A stretch of 64,000 bases of DNA, from NCBI RefSeq assembly GCF_001889045.1, contig NZ_CP018155.1, positions 1,359,001-1,423,000 of the forward strand. The letters run 5' to 3'. The notes under the pieces are model-generated. The model did no database searches. It was not told the origin of the DNA and saw only the letters and a list, made by a program, of their open reading frames with translations. Made by a program: the position numbers and the translations under genes. The stretch comes from Tenacibaculum todarodis. GTDB lineage: Bacteria > Bacteroidota > Bacteroidia > Flavobacteriales > Flavobacteriaceae. This document shows, piece by piece, positions 1 to 10,361 of the stretch; position 1 is the stretch's first letter; every line of letters starts with the position of its first letter.

Positions 1-1370
1 TTTGGTTGGAATGCTTGTATACCAAGTCTGTGTAATGTAGGCGCACGGTTTAATAAAACTGGGTGTCCTTTAATTACATTTTCTAAAATATCCCAAACAA
101 CTGGTTCTTTTCTGTCTATAATTTTCTTTGCAGATTTTACAGTTTTTACAATTCCTCTTTCAATTAGTTTTCTAATTACAAAAGGCTTGTAAAGTTCTGC
201 TGCCATATCTTTTGGGATACCACATTCTGAAAGTTTTAATTCTGGTCCAACAACAATTACAGAACGAGCTGAATAATCTACACGTTTACCAAGTAAGTTT
301 TGACGGAAACGTCCTTGCTTACCTTTTAATGAATCTGATAAAGATTTTAATGGTCTGTTAGATTCTGTTTTTACTGCTGATGATTTACGTGTGTTGTCAA
401 ATAATGAATCTACAGATTCTTGTAACATACGTTTTTCATTACGTAAAATAACTTCTGGAGCTTTAATCTCCATTAATCTTTTTAAACGATTGTTACGTAT
501 AATTACTCTACGATATAAATCATTTAAATCTGAAGTTGCAAAACGACCTCCATCTAATGGAACTAATGGACGTAATTCTGGTGGTGTTACCGGAACTACT
601 TTCATAATCATCCATTCTGGACGATTGTCTCTATTTTTCTGAGAATCTTTAAATGCTTCAACAACATTTAAACGTTTTAATGCTTCAGTTTTACGTTGTT
701 TAGAAGTTTCTGTGTTTGCTTTATGACGTAATTCGTACGATAATGATTCTAAATCAATACGTGCTAATAAATCAATTAAACATTCAGCTCCCATTTTAGC
801 GATAAACTTATTTGGGTCAGAATCATCTAAATATTGGTTTTCTTGTGGTAACTCGTCAGCAATATCTAAATATTCTTCTTCAGTTAAGAAATCCATTTTT
901 TGTAATGGTTCTCCTTCTACGTTTTTAGCAATACCTGGTTGTATAACCACATAACGCTCGTAGTAGATTATCATATCTAATTTCTTAGATGGTAATCCTA
1001 AAAGGTAACCCATTTTGTTTGGTAACGAACGGAAATACCAGATATGAGCAACAGGAACTACTAAATTAATGTGTCCTACTCTATCTCTACGTACTTTCTT
1101 TTCAGTTACTTCTACACCACAACGATCACAAACAATTCCTTTATAACGGATTCTTTTGTATTTACCACAAGCACATTCATAGTCTTTTACAGGACCAAAA
1201 ATACGCTCACAGAATAAACCATCTCTTTCCGGTTTATGTGTACGATAGTTGATAGTTTCTGGTTTTAAAACTTCTCCTTTAGAAATCTCTAAGATTGCTT
1301 CTGGAGACGATAAACCAATTGAAATTTTATTAAACTTTTTTACAGTGTACTTTTCGTTTCTTCTTGCCAT
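1..1370 (-). CDS. rpoC: RNA polymerase subunit beta' (5' part, runs off the left edge)
   Basis: Largest catalytic subunit of RNA polymerase. The first 456 codons lie in the window and the rest continues past position 1. The start is the ATG at 1370 (protein begins [13 protein letters not shown]). The N-terminal zinc ribbon is visible near residues 66-90 (CACGKYKR ... CDRCGVEV), followed by the clamp and lid region and the conserved [19 protein letters not shown] segment close to the window edge. It lies 99 bp downstream of rpoB and is surely co-transcribed with it. No frameshift is seen in the visible part. The catalytic NADFDGD motif would lie outside the window, so completeness cannot be judged. 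Confidence 0.98.
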   Translation of the reverse strand, partial: MARRNEKYTVKKFNKISIGLSSPEAILEISKGEVLKPETINYRTHKPERDGLFCERIFGPVKDYECACGKYKRIRYKGIVCDRCGVEVTEKKVRRDRVGHINLVVPVAHIWYFRSLPNKMGYLLGLPSKKLDMIIYYERYVVIQPGIAKNVEGEPLQKMDFLTEEEYLDIADELPQENQYLDDSDPNKFIAKMGAECLIDLLARIDLESLSYELRHKANTETSKQRKTEALKRLNVVEAFKDSQKNRDNRPEWMIMKVVPVTPPELRPLVPLDGGRFATSDLNDLYRRVIIRNNRLKRLMEIKAPEVILRNEKRMLQESVDSLFDNTRKSSAVKTESNRPLKSLSDSLKGKQGRFRQNLLGKRVDYSARSVIVVGPELKLSECGIPKDMAAELYKPFVIRKLIERGIVKTVKSAKKIIDRKEPVVWDILENVIKGHPVLLNRAPTLHRLGIQAFQP

Positions 1371-1469
1371 AATGGATGGTCAAATTTTAAATTGAACGTC
1401 TCTAACGAGACTAATATTGAAAAAATGATTTGCCGTTGGGTAAAATACCCAACGACGCTTCACTGTTTA

Positions 1470-4400
1470 TTACTCTTCTAACTTAACGTCTAATCCAAGA
1501 CCTTTAAGTTCGTGCATTAATACATTGAACGATTCTGGTAAACCTGGTTCTGGCATAGTTTCACCTTTAACAATACTTTCGTATGTTTTAGCTCTTCCCA
1601 TTACATCATCAGATTTTACAGTTAAGATTTCTCTTAAGATACTTGATGCACCATAAGCCTCAAGTGCCCAAACTTCCATCTCTCCAAAACGCTGACCTCC
1701 AAATTGTGCTTTACCACCTAAAGGTTGTTGTGTAATTAATGAATATGGTCCAATAGAACGTGCGTGCATTTTATCTTCAATCATGTGTCCTAACTTAATC
1801 ATATAAATGATACCAACTGTTGCTGGTTGATCGAAACGTTTTCCTGTTCCACCATCATATAAATAAGTATGTCCAAATCTTGGCACACCTGCTTCATCAG
1901 TAATTCCATTGATTTGATCTAAAGATGCTCCATCAAAAATTGGTGTTGCATATTTAGTTCCTAATTTTTGACCTGCCCAACCAAGAACAGTTTCATAAAT
2001 CTGACCAATGTTCATACGAGAAGGTACACCTAATGGATTTAATACAATATCAACTGGAGTTCCGTCTTCTAAGAAAGGCATATCTTCAGCTCTAACAATA
2101 CGAGCAACAATACCTTTATTTCCGTGACGTCCTGCCATTTTATCACCTACTTTTAATTTACGTTTTTTAGCAACATAAATTTTAGCTAGTTTTAAAATAC
2201 CTGCTGGTAACTCATCTCCTACAGAAATTGTAAATTTCTTTCTACGTAAAACACCTTGTAAATCGTTTACTTTAATTTTATAGTTATGAACTAGTTCTAC
2301 AACTAAACTATTTAACGTTTTATCTGTTGTCCATGTACCTGTTAAGTGTGCATAATCTTCAACAGAATTTAACATTTTTAAAGTAAATTTCTTTCCTTTT
2401 GGAAGTACTTCCTCACCTAAATCGTTAAAAATTCCTTGAGATGTTTTACCATTAACAAGAGAAAATAACTTATCAATTAAACGGTTTTGTAAATCTTCAA
2501 ACTTAGATACAAATGAAGATTCTAAAGCTAAAATAGCTTCTTTATCTCTTGCTCTTTTTTGTTTATCTTTTACTGCACGTCTAAATAATTTTTTATCAAT
2601 TACTACACCTCTTAATGATGGAGAAGCTTTTAAAGATGCATCTTTTACATCTCCTGCTTTATCACCAAAAATTGCGCGTAATAATTTTTCTTCTGGAGTT
2701 GGATCAGATTCACCTTTTGGAGTAATTTTCCCGATAAGGATATCTCCTGGCTTCACTTCTGCTCCAATTCTAATCATTCCATTTTCATCTAAATCTTTTG
2801 TAGCTTCTTCAGAAACGTTAGGAATATCATTAGTTAACTCTTCAGTTCCTAATTTTGTATCTCTTACGTCTAAAGAATACTCATCAATGTGAATAGATGT
2901 AAATATATCTTCACGAACTACTTTTTCAGAAATTACAATTGCATCCTCAAAGTTATACCCTTTCCAAGGCATAAAGGCTACTTTCATATTTCTTCCTAAA
3001 GCTAATTCTCCTTTTTGTGTTGCATAACCCTCACAAAGAACTTGTCCTTCAGTAACTCTATCACCTTTTTGTACAATTGGCTTTAAGTTAATGTTGGTTC
3101 CTTGGTTTGTTTTTCTAAACTTAATTAAGTTATAAGAAACTTCATCAGTATCAAAACTAACCATACGTTCATCATCAGATCTATCATACTTAATAGTAAT
3201 GATATTTGCGTCTACATACTCAACAACACCAGCTCCTTCTGCATTGATTAAGATACGAGAATCTTTTGCAACTCTACGTTCTAAACCTGTTCCTACAATT
3301 GGAGATTCTGGTCTTAATAATGGTACTGCTTGACGCATCATGTTAGATCCCATTAATGCTCTATTGGCATCATCATGCTCTAAGAATGGAATTAAAGATG
3401 CTGATATAGATGCGATCTGGTTTGGTGCAACATCCATATAGTTAATTGCTTCCGGAGTTTCTACTGGGAAATCTCCTTCTTCACGTGCAATAACTCTTTC
3501 TGCTGTAAACTTACCATCTTTATCTAAGTCTAAATTAGATTGGGCAATTTTCATACCTTCTTCTTCTTCAGCTGATAAATATATTGGATCTTGATCTAAA
3601 ACTTTACCTTCTTCTACTTTCTTATATGGTGTTTCAATAAATCCTAAATTGTTCACCTTAGCAAATACTGCTAATGAAGAAATTAAACCAATATTTGGTC
3701 CCTCTGGTGTTTCAATTGGACATAATCTTCCATAGTGTGTATAGTGAACATCACGTACCTCAAATCCTGCTCTTTCTCTTGATAAACCTCCAGGCCCTAG
3801 TGCAGATAAACGACGCTTATGCGTAATTTCTGCTAAAGGATTGGTTTGATCCATAAATTGAGAAAGCTGATTTGTTCCAAAAAATGAGTTAATTACTGAA
3901 GATAATGTCTTCGCATTAATTAAATCAATTGGTGTAAACACCTCGTTGTCACGCACATTCATACGTTCACGAATTGTTCTAGCCATACGTGCTAAACCAA
4001 CACCAAACTGTCCTGCTAACTGCTCACCAACTGTTCTTACACGACGGTTAGATAAGTGATCAATATCATCTACTTCAGCCTTAGAATTGATTAACTCAAT
4101 TAAATACTTAATAATAGTAATGATATCGTTCTTAGTTAATACCTTTTGGTCTATAGGTTCGTTTAACTGTAACTTTGTATTCATTCTAAAACGCCCTACT
4201 TCTCCTAAGTTGTAACGTTGCTCTGAGAAGAATAATTTATCAATAATTCCTCTTGCAGTTTCCTCATCTGGCGGCTCAGCATTACGTAATTGTCTATAGA
4301 TATGCTCAACAGCTTCTTTTTCAGAATTTGTTGGATCCTTTTGTAATGTATTATGAATTATAGCGTAATCTGCCATATCCGTATCTACTTTATGTAAAAG

Positions 4401-5279
4401 GATAGTTTTTGAACCAGATTCTATAATTTCATCAATATGTTCTTTATCTAAAATAGTATCACGATCAAAAACAATTTCGTTACGTTCAATAGATACAACT
4501 TCTCCTGTATCTTCATCTACGAAATCTTCATGCCAAGTTTTTAAAACTCTTGCAGCAAGTTTACGACCTAATACTTTCTTTAATCCAGCTTTAGAAACTT
4601 TTACTTCTTCTGCTAAATCAAAAATTTCTAAAATATCTTTATCTCTTTCAAAACCTATGGCTCTGAATAATGTTGTTACCGGTAACTTCTTTTTTCTATC
4701 AATATAAGCATACATTACTTGATTGATATCTGTGGCGAATTCTATCCAAGATCCTTTAAAAGGAATTACCCTTGCAGAATATAGTTTAGTTCCATTTGCA
4801 TGGAAAGATTGCCCAAAGAATACACCAGGTGAACGGTGTAGTTGCGATACTACAACTCTTTCTGCACCATTGATTACGAAAGTACCAGAGTTAGTCATAT
4901 AAGGAATTGTTCCTAAATATACGTCTTGTACTATGGTTTCAAAATCTTCGTGTTCAGGGTCGGTACAGTATAATTTTAAACGTGCCTTTAAAGGTACGCT
5001 ATGTGTTAAACCACGTTCTATACATTCTTGAATGCTATATCTTGGTGGATCTACAAAGTAATCTAAGAATTCTAAAACGAATTGATTACGGGTATCTGTA
5101 ATTGGAAAGTTATCCATGAAGGTTTTATATAAACCTTCTTCACCTCTTTCATCAGCTTTTGTTTGTAGTTGGAAGAAATCTTGAAAAGATTTTACTTGAA
5201 TATCCAAAAAATTTGGATAATCAGTTCCTAGCTTTGAAGATGCGAAATTGATTCTTTCAGTTGTATTTATCGTTGCCAA
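1470..5279 (-). CDS. rpoB: RNA polymerase subunit beta
   Basis: Second catalytic subunit of RNA polymerase, 1269 aa, the usual length in Bacteroidetes. The rifampicin-pocket region is recognisable around residues 460-500 ([13 protein letters not shown], then [13 protein letters not shown]) and has the wild-type residues for rifampicin sensitivity. The C-terminal part holds [12 protein letters not shown] and [19 protein letters not shown], which contact beta'. The ATG at 5279 gives [12 protein letters not shown]. It follows rplL after a 237-bp gap that holds several hairpins, and precedes rpoC. This is the classic rplKAJL-rpoBC order. Identity is certain. Confidence 0.99.
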   Translation of the reverse strand: MATINTTERINFASSKLGTDYPNFLDIQVKSFQDFFQLQTKADERGEEGLYKTFMDNFPITDTRNQFVLEFLDYFVDPPRYSIQECIERGLTHSVPLKARLKLYCTDPEHEDFETIVQDVYLGTIPYMTNSGTFVINGAERVVVSQLHRSPGVFFGQSFHANGTKLYSARVIPFKGSWIEFATDINQVMYAYIDRKKKLPVTTLFRAIGFERDKDILEIFDLAEEVKVSKAGLKKVLGRKLAARVLKTWHEDFVDEDTGEVVSIERNEIVFDRDTILDKEHIDEIIESGSKTILLHKVDTDMADYAIIHNTLQKDPTNSEKEAVEHIYRQLRNAEPPDEETARGIIDKLFFSEQRYNLGEVGRFRMNTKLQLNEPIDQKVLTKNDIITIIKYLIELINSKAEVDDIDHLSNRRVRTVGEQLAGQFGVGLARMARTIRERMNVRDNEVFTPIDLINAKTLSSVINSFFGTNQLSQFMDQTNPLAEITHKRRLSALGPGGLSRERAGFEVRDVHYTHYGRLCPIETPEGPNIGLISSLAVFAKVNNLGFIETPYKKVEEGKVLDQDPIYLSAEEEEGMKIAQSNLDLDKDGKFTAERVIAREEGDFPVETPEAINYMDVAPNQIASISASLIPFLEHDDANRALMGSNMMRQAVPLLRPESPIVGTGLERRVAKDSRILINAEGAGVVEYVDANIITIKYDRSDDERMVSFDTDEVSYNLIKFRKTNQGTNINLKPIVQKGDRVTEGQVLCEGYATQKGELALGRNMKVAFMPWKGYNFEDAIVISEKVVREDIFTSIHIDEYSLDVRDTKLGTEELTNDIPNVSEEATKDLDENGMIRIGAEVKPGDILIGKITPKGESDPTPEEKLLRAIFGDKAGDVKDASLKASPSLRGVVIDKKLFRRAVKDKQKRARDKEAILALESSFVSKFEDLQNRLIDKLFSLVNGKTSQGIFNDLGEEVLPKGKKFTLKMLNSVEDYAHLTGTWTTDKTLNSLVVELVHNYKIKVNDLQGVLRRKKFTISVGDELPAGILKLAKIYVAKKRKLKVGDKMAGRHGNKGIVARIVRAEDMPFLEDGTPVDIVLNPLGVPSRMNIGQIYETVLGWAGQKLGTKYATPIFDGASLDQINGITDEAGVPRFGHTYLYDGGTGKRFDQPATVGIIYMIKLGHMIEDKMHARSIGPYSLITQQPLGGKAQFGGQRFGEMEVWALEAYGASSILREILTVKSDDVMGRAKTYESIVKGETMPEPGLPESFNVLMHELKGLGLDVKLEE

Positions 5280-5388
5280 AAGAGAAACTATTTTTAAATT
5301 AAAAATAAATTTTTCGAAGTCATTAAGACCTCACTTGCAATTTTTAATTGCCTCAACCGATTGTTAATCAGCTTATTATAGACGTCAA

Positions 5389-5411
5389 ATCACAATTAAA
5401 AAATTGTGATA
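5389..5411. promoter_or_regulatory. AT-rich perfect hairpin in the rplL-rpoB gap
   Basis: A perfect 9-bp inverted repeat (ATCACAATT / AATTGTGAT) lies in the 237-bp rplL-rpoB spacer. In the minus-strand direction no T-run follows, so it is not a standard terminator. It may be an mRNA processing or stability stem. Function is inferred from position only. Confidence 0.35.
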
Positions 5412-5438
5412 AAAATAAGACGAATATATACACAAAAT

Positions 5439-5477
5439 GGTTTAGGACTAAAGAGTTAACCCTTTAGTACCTAAACC
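5439..5477 (-). promoter_or_regulatory. Candidate attenuator or processing hairpin between rplL and rpoB
   Basis: A long inverted repeat (GGTTTAGG ... CTAAAG / CTTTAG ... CCTAAACC) sits 39 bp after the rplL stop in the direction of transcription. It is followed on the minus strand by only four T residues. A smaller stem (CCCG ... CGGG, 5491-5507) lies even closer to rplL. In E. coli this same gap carries a partial attenuator and an RNase III site that set the ribosomal protein to polymerase ratio. A similar role here is inference. Confidence 0.45.
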
Positions 5478-5516
5478 TTTATTGTTGTTTCCCGTGTAAA
5501 ACTCGGGATAAAAAGA

Positions 5517-5891
5517 TTACTTAAGCTCTACTTCAGCTCCAGCTTCTTCTAAAGATTTTTTAAGACCTTCAGCCTCATCTTTAGATACTCCTTCTTTTAC
5601 TGCTGCTGGTGCGCTATCTACGATACCTTTAGCTTCTTTAAGACCTAAACCAGTTAATTCTTTAACTAATTTTACAACTGCTAATTTAGAACCACCTGCT
5701 GCTGTTAATATAACGTCAAATTCAGTTTGCTCATCAGCTGCGTCTCCGCCTCCTGCTGCTGGTCCTGCTACAGCTACTGCTGCTGCTGCTGGCTCAATAC
5801 CGTACTCTTCTTTTAAAATATCAGCTAATTCGTTAACGTCTTTTACTGATAAGTTAACTAACTGTTCTGCGAAATCTTTTAAATCTGCCAT
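5517..5891 (-). CDS. rplL: Ribosomal protein bL12 (L7/L12)
   Basis: Acidic stalk protein of the large ribosomal subunit, 124 aa, the normal length. It recruits the translational GTPases. The N-terminal dimerisation helix (residues 1-33) is followed by an Ala/Gly-rich hinge (about 34-52, with [15 protein letters not shown]) and the globular C-terminal domain with the conserved [18 protein letters not shown]. It lies 52 bp after rplJ, the usual partner. The upstream sequence has no Shine-Dalgarno motif. Confidence 0.99.
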   Translation of the reverse strand: MADLKDFAEQLVNLSVKDVNELADILKEEYGIEPAAAAVAVAGPAAGGGDAADEQTEFDVILTAAGGSKLAVVKLVKELTGLGLKEAKGIVDSAPAAVKEGVSKDEAEGLKKSLEEAGAEVELK

Positions 5892-5943
5892 TTTAATTGT
5901 TTTTAAAAATTCTTTTATTATTATAGTTTATTTGTGCGCGTAA

Positions 5944-6462
5944 TTATTTTTCTGATAATGTCTTTAAGATACCAGATAATTTATTACCTCCTGATTGTAA
6001 CGCTGAAATAACGTTCTTAGCAGGCGATTGTAATAATGAGATAATATCTCCAATAAGTTCTTCTTTAGACTTAATGTTTACAAGAGTTTCTAATTGGTCA
6101 TCTCCAATATAAATAGACTCTTCTGCAAACGCTCCTTTTAATAAAGGGCGGTCTTTAGATTTTTTTCTGAACTCTTTGATTAATTTTGCTGGTGCGTTAG
6201 ACGCCTCAGAAATCATCATTGAAGTATTTCCTTTCAATACCGTTGGTAAATCTCCGAAATCTTTATCAGAAGCTTCCATTGCTTTTGCAAGCAAAGTGTT
6301 CTTTACAACAGCCAATTGTACGTTAGCTTTAAAACAAGCTCTACGTAAGTTAGATGTAGTTGCTGCATCTAACCCAGAAATATCTGCTAAATAGATTGTA
6401 TTAGTATCTGCTAATCTTGCTGTTAAATCTTGTATTACTTGTGATTTTTCTTCTCTAGTCAT
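5944..6462 (-). CDS. rplJ: Ribosomal protein uL10
   Basis: Base of the ribosomal stalk, 172 aa. It anchors the bL12 dimers through its C-terminal helix and binds 23S rRNA through its N-terminal domain (MTREEKSQVIQDLTARLAD; VVKNTLLAKAM near residue 55). It sits 21 bp after rplA and 52 bp before rplL, in the rplKAJL operon. In many bacteria uL10 with bL12 autoregulates its own mRNA. The rplA-rplJ spacer here is too short for a long leader, so any such control would act on the 3' part of rplA. That last point is inference. Confidence 0.98.
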   Translation of the reverse strand: MTREEKSQVIQDLTARLADTNTIYLADISGLDAATTSNLRRACFKANVQLAVVKNTLLAKAMEASDKDFGDLPTVLKGNTSMMISEASNAPAKLIKEFRKKSKDRPLLKGAFAEESIYIGDDQLETLVNIKSKEELIGDIISLLQSPAKNVISALQSGGNKLSGILKTLSEK

Positions 6463-6483
6463 GATATACTTATTTTAACTGCC

Positions 6484-7176
6484 TTATGAAACAGATTTTA
6501 CATCTACAGCTACACTTGGACTCATAGTAGAAGACATAAATACGCTCTTAATATAAGTTCCTTTTGAAGCTGTTGGCTTTAATTTTATAATAGTTTGTAG
6601 TAATTCGTTTGCATTATCTGCAATCTTATCTGCTCCAAACGACGCTTTACCTATAGCTGCATGAATAATACCAGTTTTATCAACTTTAAAGTCAATTTTA
6701 CCAGCTTTTACTTCTTTTACTGCCTTAGCAACGTCCATAGTTACAGTACCTGTTTTTGGGTTTGGCATAAGACCACGAGGTCCTAATACACGTCCTAAAG
6801 GACCTAATTTACCCATAACGCTAGGCATTGTAATAATAACGTCTACGTCTGTCCATCCTCCTTTAATTTTCTGAAGGTATTCATCTAATCCTACAAAGTC
6901 TGCTCCTGCTTCTTTAGCTTCAGCTTCTTTGTCTGGTGTTACTAATGCAAGCACTTTTACATCTTTACCAGTTCCATGAGGTAGTGTTACTACTCCACGA
7001 ACCATTTGATTTGCTTTACGAGGATCTACTCCTAAACGTATTGCTAAATCTACAGATGCATCAAACTTTACAGTAGTAATTTCTTTGATTAAAGCAGAAG
7101 CTGCATTTAAATCGTAAGACTGATTAGCGTCTACTTTTGCGTAAGCTACTTTTTGCTTTTTTGTTAATCTTGCCAT
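6484..7176 (-). CDS. rplA: Ribosomal protein uL1
   Basis: Large-subunit L1-stalk protein, 230 aa, which moves deacylated tRNA out through the E site. The diagnostic [19 protein letters not shown] stretch near residues 118-136 and the following [11 protein letters not shown] are intact. It is 21 bp downstream of rplK and 21 bp upstream of rplJ, a tightly packed operon. In E. coli uL1 represses translation of the rplK-rplA mRNA; no matching site could be assigned here by eye. Confidence 0.98.
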   Translation of the reverse strand: MARLTKKQKVAYAKVDANQSYDLNAASALIKEITTVKFDASVDLAIRLGVDPRKANQMVRGVVTLPHGTGKDVKVLALVTPDKEAEAKEAGADFVGLDEYLQKIKGGWTDVDVIITMPSVMGKLGPLGRVLGPRGLMPNPKTGTVTMDVAKAVKEVKAGKIDFKVDKTGIIHAAIGKASFGADKIADNANELLQTIIKLKPTASKGTYIKSVFMSSTMSPSVAVDVKSVS

Positions 7177-7197
7177 TTTACTAATTTTTAATAAAGT

Positions 7198-7635
7198 TTA
7201 TGCTGGTGCATTACCTTTAACAGTTAATCCCATAGAGCGAGCAGTTCCTGCAATCATACGCATTGCTGAAGAAATTTCAAAGGCATTTAAATCTACCATT
7301 TTGTCTTCTGCAATAACTTTAATTTGATCCCAAGTTACGCTTGCTACTTTTTTCCTGTTTGGTTCTCCTGAACCCTTTTTAATTTTGGCCGCTTCTAATA
7401 ACTGTACTGCTGCGGGTGGTGTTTTAACCACGAAGTCGAAAGACTTGTCCTTATAAACATTAATAGCAACTGGCAATACTTTACCTTGCTTATCTTGTGT
7501 TCTAGCATTAAACTGCTTACAGAACTCCATAATGTTTACTCCAGCAGCACCTAAAGCGGGTCCAACCGGCGGCGATGGATTCGCTGCGCCTCCCCTTACT
7601 TGTAATTTAACTACTTTGCTTAGCTCTTTTGCCAT
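7198..7635 (-). CDS. rplK: Ribosomal protein uL11
   Basis: Large-subunit protein of the GTPase-associated centre, 145 aa. The N-terminal domain carries the [19 protein letters not shown] signature, and the C-terminal rRNA-binding domain ends with [16 protein letters not shown]. It is the first ribosomal gene after nusG (71-bp gap) and leads rplA. The usual length and signature make the call certain. Confidence 0.98.
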   Translation of the reverse strand: MAKELSKVVKLQVRGGAANPSPPVGPALGAAGVNIMEFCKQFNARTQDKQGKVLPVAINVYKDKSFDFVVKTPPAAVQLLEAAKIKKGSGEPNRKKVASVTWDQIKVIAEDKMVDLNAFEISSAMRMIAGTARSMGLTVKGNAPA

Positions 7636-7706
7636 TTTTAAAAATTTAATGATGTGTTTTTGAGTGGAAGCTTAAAAACGCATCGTTATATATAATTGTG
7701 TAACAC

Positions 7707-8258
7707 TTATATTTTTTCTACTTGCATATAACTTAATTCTAATGGAGTTTTTCTTCCGAAAATCTTAACCATTACTTCAAGTTTACGCTTTTCTTCGTTT
7801 ACATTCTCAATAGTTCCATCAAAACCATTAAATGGTCCATCAACAACTTTTACAGTTTCTCCTACTGTAAATGGAATTGCAACGTTTTCATCTTGTACAG
7901 ATAACTCATCTACTTTACCAAGCATTCTGTTAACTTCAGATTTACGCATTGGCACTGGTTCTCCTCCTTTTGTTTCACCTAAAAAACCAATAACTCCCGT
8001 TATTCCTTTTATTACGTGAGGAACTTCTCCAGATAGATTTGCTTCTACCATAATATATCCTGGAAAATAAACACGTTCTTTGTGTATTTTTTTCCCATCT
8101 CGGATTTGTATTACTTTTTCTTTAGGAACAAGAACTTGACTTACATAATCTGAAAGACCTAAACGAGAAATTTCGGTTTCAATATAAGCTTGTACCTTAT
8201 TCTCTTGTCCACCAATGGCTCTTACAACATACCATTTCATTACTGAATCAGTTGCCAT
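7707..8258 (-). CDS. nusG: Transcription termination/antitermination factor NusG
   Basis: Elongation factor that binds RNA polymerase through its N-terminal NGN domain (from about residue 7, MKWYVVRAIGGQENKV) and other factors through the C-terminal KOW domain (about 130-183, GETVKVVDGPFNGFDGTI). It has 183 aa. An internal ATG at residue 7 (just before KWYVV) is an alternative start. It lies 2 bp after secE, the universal secE-nusG pair, and 71 bp before rplK. Confidence 0.98.
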   Translation of the reverse strand: MATDSVMKWYVVRAIGGQENKVQAYIETEISRLGLSDYVSQVLVPKEKVIQIRDGKKIHKERVYFPGYIMVEANLSGEVPHVIKGITGVIGFLGETKGGEPVPMRKSEVNRMLGKVDELSVQDENVAIPFTVGETVKVVDGPFNGFDGTIENVNEEKRKLEVMVKIFGRKTPLELSYMQVEKI

Positions 8259-8260
8259 AA

Positions 8261-8458
8261 TTAAATTGATTTAAACATTCCAAAAAAGTTATCTAACCCT
8301 GTTTGAAAAACAAAATCTATCGCGGCTACTGCTAATGCAAATAATATTGTAAATACAGCTACAGTTACCGTTGATTTTTGAGCTTCTTCTTTAGAAACCC
8401 AAGTCATGTGATTACTTAATTCTTCAAAAGAATCTTTGATATATTGTGTTATATTCAT
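8261..8458 (-). CDS. secE: Preprotein translocase subunit SecE
   Basis: Small membrane subunit of the SecYEG channel, 65 aa, the short single-span form. An amphipathic N-terminal helix (residues 1-30, with ELSNHMTWVSKEEA) is followed by one transmembrane segment at about 34-56. Its place between tRNA-Trp and nusG supports the call, since such a short protein gives little sequence signal. Confidence 0.95.
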   Translation of the reverse strand: MNITQYIKDSFEELSNHMTWVSKEEAQKSTVTVAVFTILFALAVAAIDFVFQTGLDNFFGMFKSI

Positions 8459-8475
8459 CTTATTTGCTCTATTTG

Positions 8476-8547
8476 CACGGGCGGAGAGATTCGAACTCCC
8501 GACAGCTGGTTTTGGAGACCAGTGCTCTACCGCTGAACTACGCCCGT
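8476..8547 (-). tRNA. tRNA-Trp (CCA)
   Basis: 72-nt cloverleaf on the minus strand: acceptor ACGGGCG/CGCCCGT with discriminator G, D arm AGTTCAGCGGTAGAGC, anticodon loop CTCCAAA (anticodon CCA), T loop TTCGAAT. The 3' CCA is not encoded. It lies between tuf and secE, a place where many bacteria carry tRNA-Trp. Confidence 0.97.
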
Positions 8548-8562
8548 TTCTTATTCATTTAT

Positions 8563-8593
8563 AAAGGCGTCCCGAAAAAATCGAGACACCTTA
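8563..8593 (-). promoter_or_regulatory. Imperfect hairpin after tuf
   Basis: An imperfect stem (AAGGTGTCTCGA / TCGGGACGCCTT in minus-strand sense) with a T-rich loop sits between the tuf stop and tRNA-Trp. It lacks a downstream T-run, so a leaky terminator or an RNA-processing stem releasing the tRNA is more likely than a full stop. Inference from position. Confidence 0.4.
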
Positions 8594-8622
8594 TAAAAAA
8601 TTTATTTATCTATTTAGACTTT

Positions 8623-9810
8623 TTAGTCTAAGATTTCAGTTACCTGACCTGCACCTACTGTTCTACCACCTTCACGGATAGCGAAACGTAAACCTAAGTT
8701 TAATGCAATTGGTTGAATTAAATCAACAGTAATAGTTAAGTTATCACCTGGCATAACCATTTCAACACCATCAGGAAGCGCAATGTTTCCAGTAACGTCA
8801 GTTGTTCTTACGTAGAACTGAGGACGGTAGTTATTATGGAATGGTGTGTGACGACCACCTTCTTCTTTCTTAAGAACATAAACCTCAGCTTTAAACTTAG
8901 CGTGTGGAGTTACAGAACCTGGCTTACAGATTACCATTCCTCTTTTGATTTGTTCTTTATCAATACCTCTTAATAAGATACCTGCATTATCTCCAGCCTC
9001 ACCTCTATCTAAGATCTGACGGAACATTTCAATACCAGTAATAGTAGAAGTTAACTTCTCAGTACCCATACCGATAATATCTACAGCATCTCCAGTGTTA
9101 GCAATACCAGTCTCAATACGACCAGTTGCCACTGTTCCACGTCCTGTAATTGAAAATACATCTTCAATTGGCATTAAGAAATCTTTATCTACCTCTCTTA
9201 AAGGCTCTTCGATCCAAGCATCAACTTGATTCATTAATTCTAAAACAGTATCAACCCATTTTTGTTCTCCGTTTAATGCTCCTAAAGCAGAACCAGAAAC
9301 AACAGGTCCATTATCACCATCGTATTCATAGAAAGATAATAATTCTCTAACTTCCATGTCTACTAATTCTAATAATTCTTCATCATCAACCATATCAACT
9401 TTGTTTAAGAAAACAACGATACGAGGAATACCTACCTGACGACCTAATAAGATGTGCTCTCTAGTCTGTGGCATTGGTCCATCTGTAGCAGCAACTACTA
9501 AGATAGCTCCATCCATTTGCGCAGCACCAGTAACCATGTTCTTTACGTAATCCGCGTGACCTGGACAGTCTACGTGAGCGTAGTGACGATTAGCTGTTTG
9601 ATACTCTACATGAGAAGTGTTAATTGTAATACCTCTTTCTTTTTCTTCCGGAGCATTATCAATCTGATCAAAAGATCTAGCTTCAGAGAATCCTGCATCA
9701 GCTAATACTTTAGTAATAGCCGCAGTTAAAGTTGTTTTACCGTGATCTACGTGTCCGATAGTACCAATGTTTAAGTGTGGTTTCGAACGGTCAAAAGTTC
9801 CTTTTGCCAT
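8623..9810 (-). CDS. tuf: Elongation factor Tu
   Basis: GTPase that brings aminoacyl-tRNA to the ribosome, 395 aa. G-box motifs are all present: GHVDHGKT (residues 18-25), DCPGHADY (about 80-87) and NKVDM (about 135). Domains II and III follow, with GRGTVATGR near residue 230. It stands between four upstream tRNAs and tRNA-Trp/secE, as tufB does in E. coli. No Shine-Dalgarno sequence precedes the ATG despite very high expected expression, which is typical of this phylum. No second tuf copy is in the window. Confidence 0.99.
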   Translation of the reverse strand: MAKGTFDRSKPHLNIGTIGHVDHGKTTLTAAITKVLADAGFSEARSFDQIDNAPEEKERGITINTSHVEYQTANRHYAHVDCPGHADYVKNMVTGAAQMDGAILVVAATDGPMPQTREHILLGRQVGIPRIVVFLNKVDMVDDEELLELVDMEVRELLSFYEYDGDNGPVVSGSALGALNGEQKWVDTVLELMNQVDAWIEEPLREVDKDFLMPIEDVFSITGRGTVATGRIETGIANTGDAVDIIGMGTEKLTSTITGIEMFRQILDRGEAGDNAGILLRGIDKEQIKRGMVICKPGSVTPHAKFKAEVYVLKKEEGGRHTPFHNNYRPQFYVRTTDVTGNIALPDGVEMVMPGDNLTITVDLIQPIALNLGLRFAIREGGRTVGAGQVTEILD

Positions 9811-9868
9811 AATTATTAATTTTAATTCTTAGTTTAAATATATTTGTGTCTAATAATACTTATTAATG

Positions 9869-9941
9869 AGCCAATGATGGGATTTGAACCCATGACCTCA
9901 TCCCTACCAAGGATGCGCTCTACCAACTGAGCTACATCGGC
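9869..9941 (-). tRNA. tRNA-Thr (GGT)
   Basis: 73-nt cloverleaf on the minus strand: acceptor GCCGATG/CATTGGC with one G-U pair, D arm TAGCTCAGTTGGTAGAGC, anticodon loop TTGGTAG, T loop TTCAAAT. The 3' CCA is not encoded. Last of four tRNAs before tuf; corresponds to E. coli thrT by place and anticodon. Confidence 0.97.
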
Positions 9942-9955
9942 TTGTTGATATTTTG

Positions 9956-10028
9956 AGCGAAAGACCAGGTTCGAACTGGCGACATTCAGCTTGGAAGGCT
10001 GACGCTCTACCAACTGAGCTACTTTCGC
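9956..10028 (-). tRNA. tRNA-Gly (TCC)
   Basis: 73-nt cloverleaf on the minus strand: acceptor GCGAAAG/CTTTCGC, anticodon stem TCAGC/GCTGA with loop CTTCCAA (anticodon TCC), T arm with GTTCGAAC. No encoded CCA. Corresponds by place to E. coli glyT. Confidence 0.97.
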
Positions 10029-10068
10029 TTTTTAATTTTCTTACAAAAATTAAAGGTTTAAAATTTTG

Positions 10069-10150
10069 TGGGGAGAGCAGGATTCGAACCTGCGAAGACG
10101 TAGTCAACGGAGTTACAGTCCGTCCTCGTTGGCCGCTTGAGTATCTCCCC
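10069..10150 (-). tRNA. tRNA-Tyr (GTA)
   Basis: 82-nt class II tRNA with a long variable arm on the minus strand: acceptor GGGGAGA/TCTCCCC, anticodon GTA within ACTGTAACTC, T loop TTCGAAT. No encoded CCA. Corresponds by place to E. coli tyrU. Confidence 0.97.
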
Positions 10151-10189
10151 AAAAATTTTAATATTTTAATGAACTTTTTTGTTCTTTTG

Positions 10190-10263
10190 AGCCGATGGAG
10201 GGACTCGAACCCACGACCTGCTGATTACAAATCAGCTGCTCTAGCCAGCTGAGCTACATCGGC
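10190..10263 (-). tRNA. tRNA-Thr (TGT)
   Basis: 74-nt cloverleaf on the minus strand: acceptor GCCGATG/CATCGGC, anticodon loop TTTGTAA (anticodon TGT), T loop TTCGAGT. No encoded CCA. First tRNA of the array; corresponds by place to E. coli thrU. Confidence 0.97.
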
Positions 10264-10274
10264 TTTTTTATTGC

Positions 10275-10305
10275 AAAAAAACAATCCGCTATTTCTAACG
10301 GATTG
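10275..10305 (-). terminator. Terminator of the xer-hpf transcript
   Basis: In minus-strand sense a CAATCCG / CGGATTG stem with a 10-nt loop is followed by seven T residues. It lies 57 bp after the hpf stop and just before the tRNA array, so it should end hpf transcription. It overlaps the probable start of the tRNA-tuf transcript. Confidence 0.75.
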
Positions 10306-10335
10306 CAAATGTATAAAGTTTTTTTTGTTTGCAAA
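10306..10335 (-). promoter_or_regulatory. Promoter of the tRNA-tuf operon
   Basis: In minus-strand sense a TTTG (10335-10332) is followed after 18 bp by TACATTTG (10313-10306). This fits the Bacteroidetes housekeeping consensus TTTG-N(17-21)-TAnnTTTG. Transcription would start near 10300, about 35 bp before tRNA-Thr(TGT). Confidence 0.6.
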
Positions 10336-10361
10336 AACTTTTTTTAAAAAATTTTCACTTT

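Noticed and set aside
9904..10252. Open frames on both strands across the tRNA array
   Set aside because: They are made of tRNA gene sequence in each frame; the cloverleafs explain all of it.
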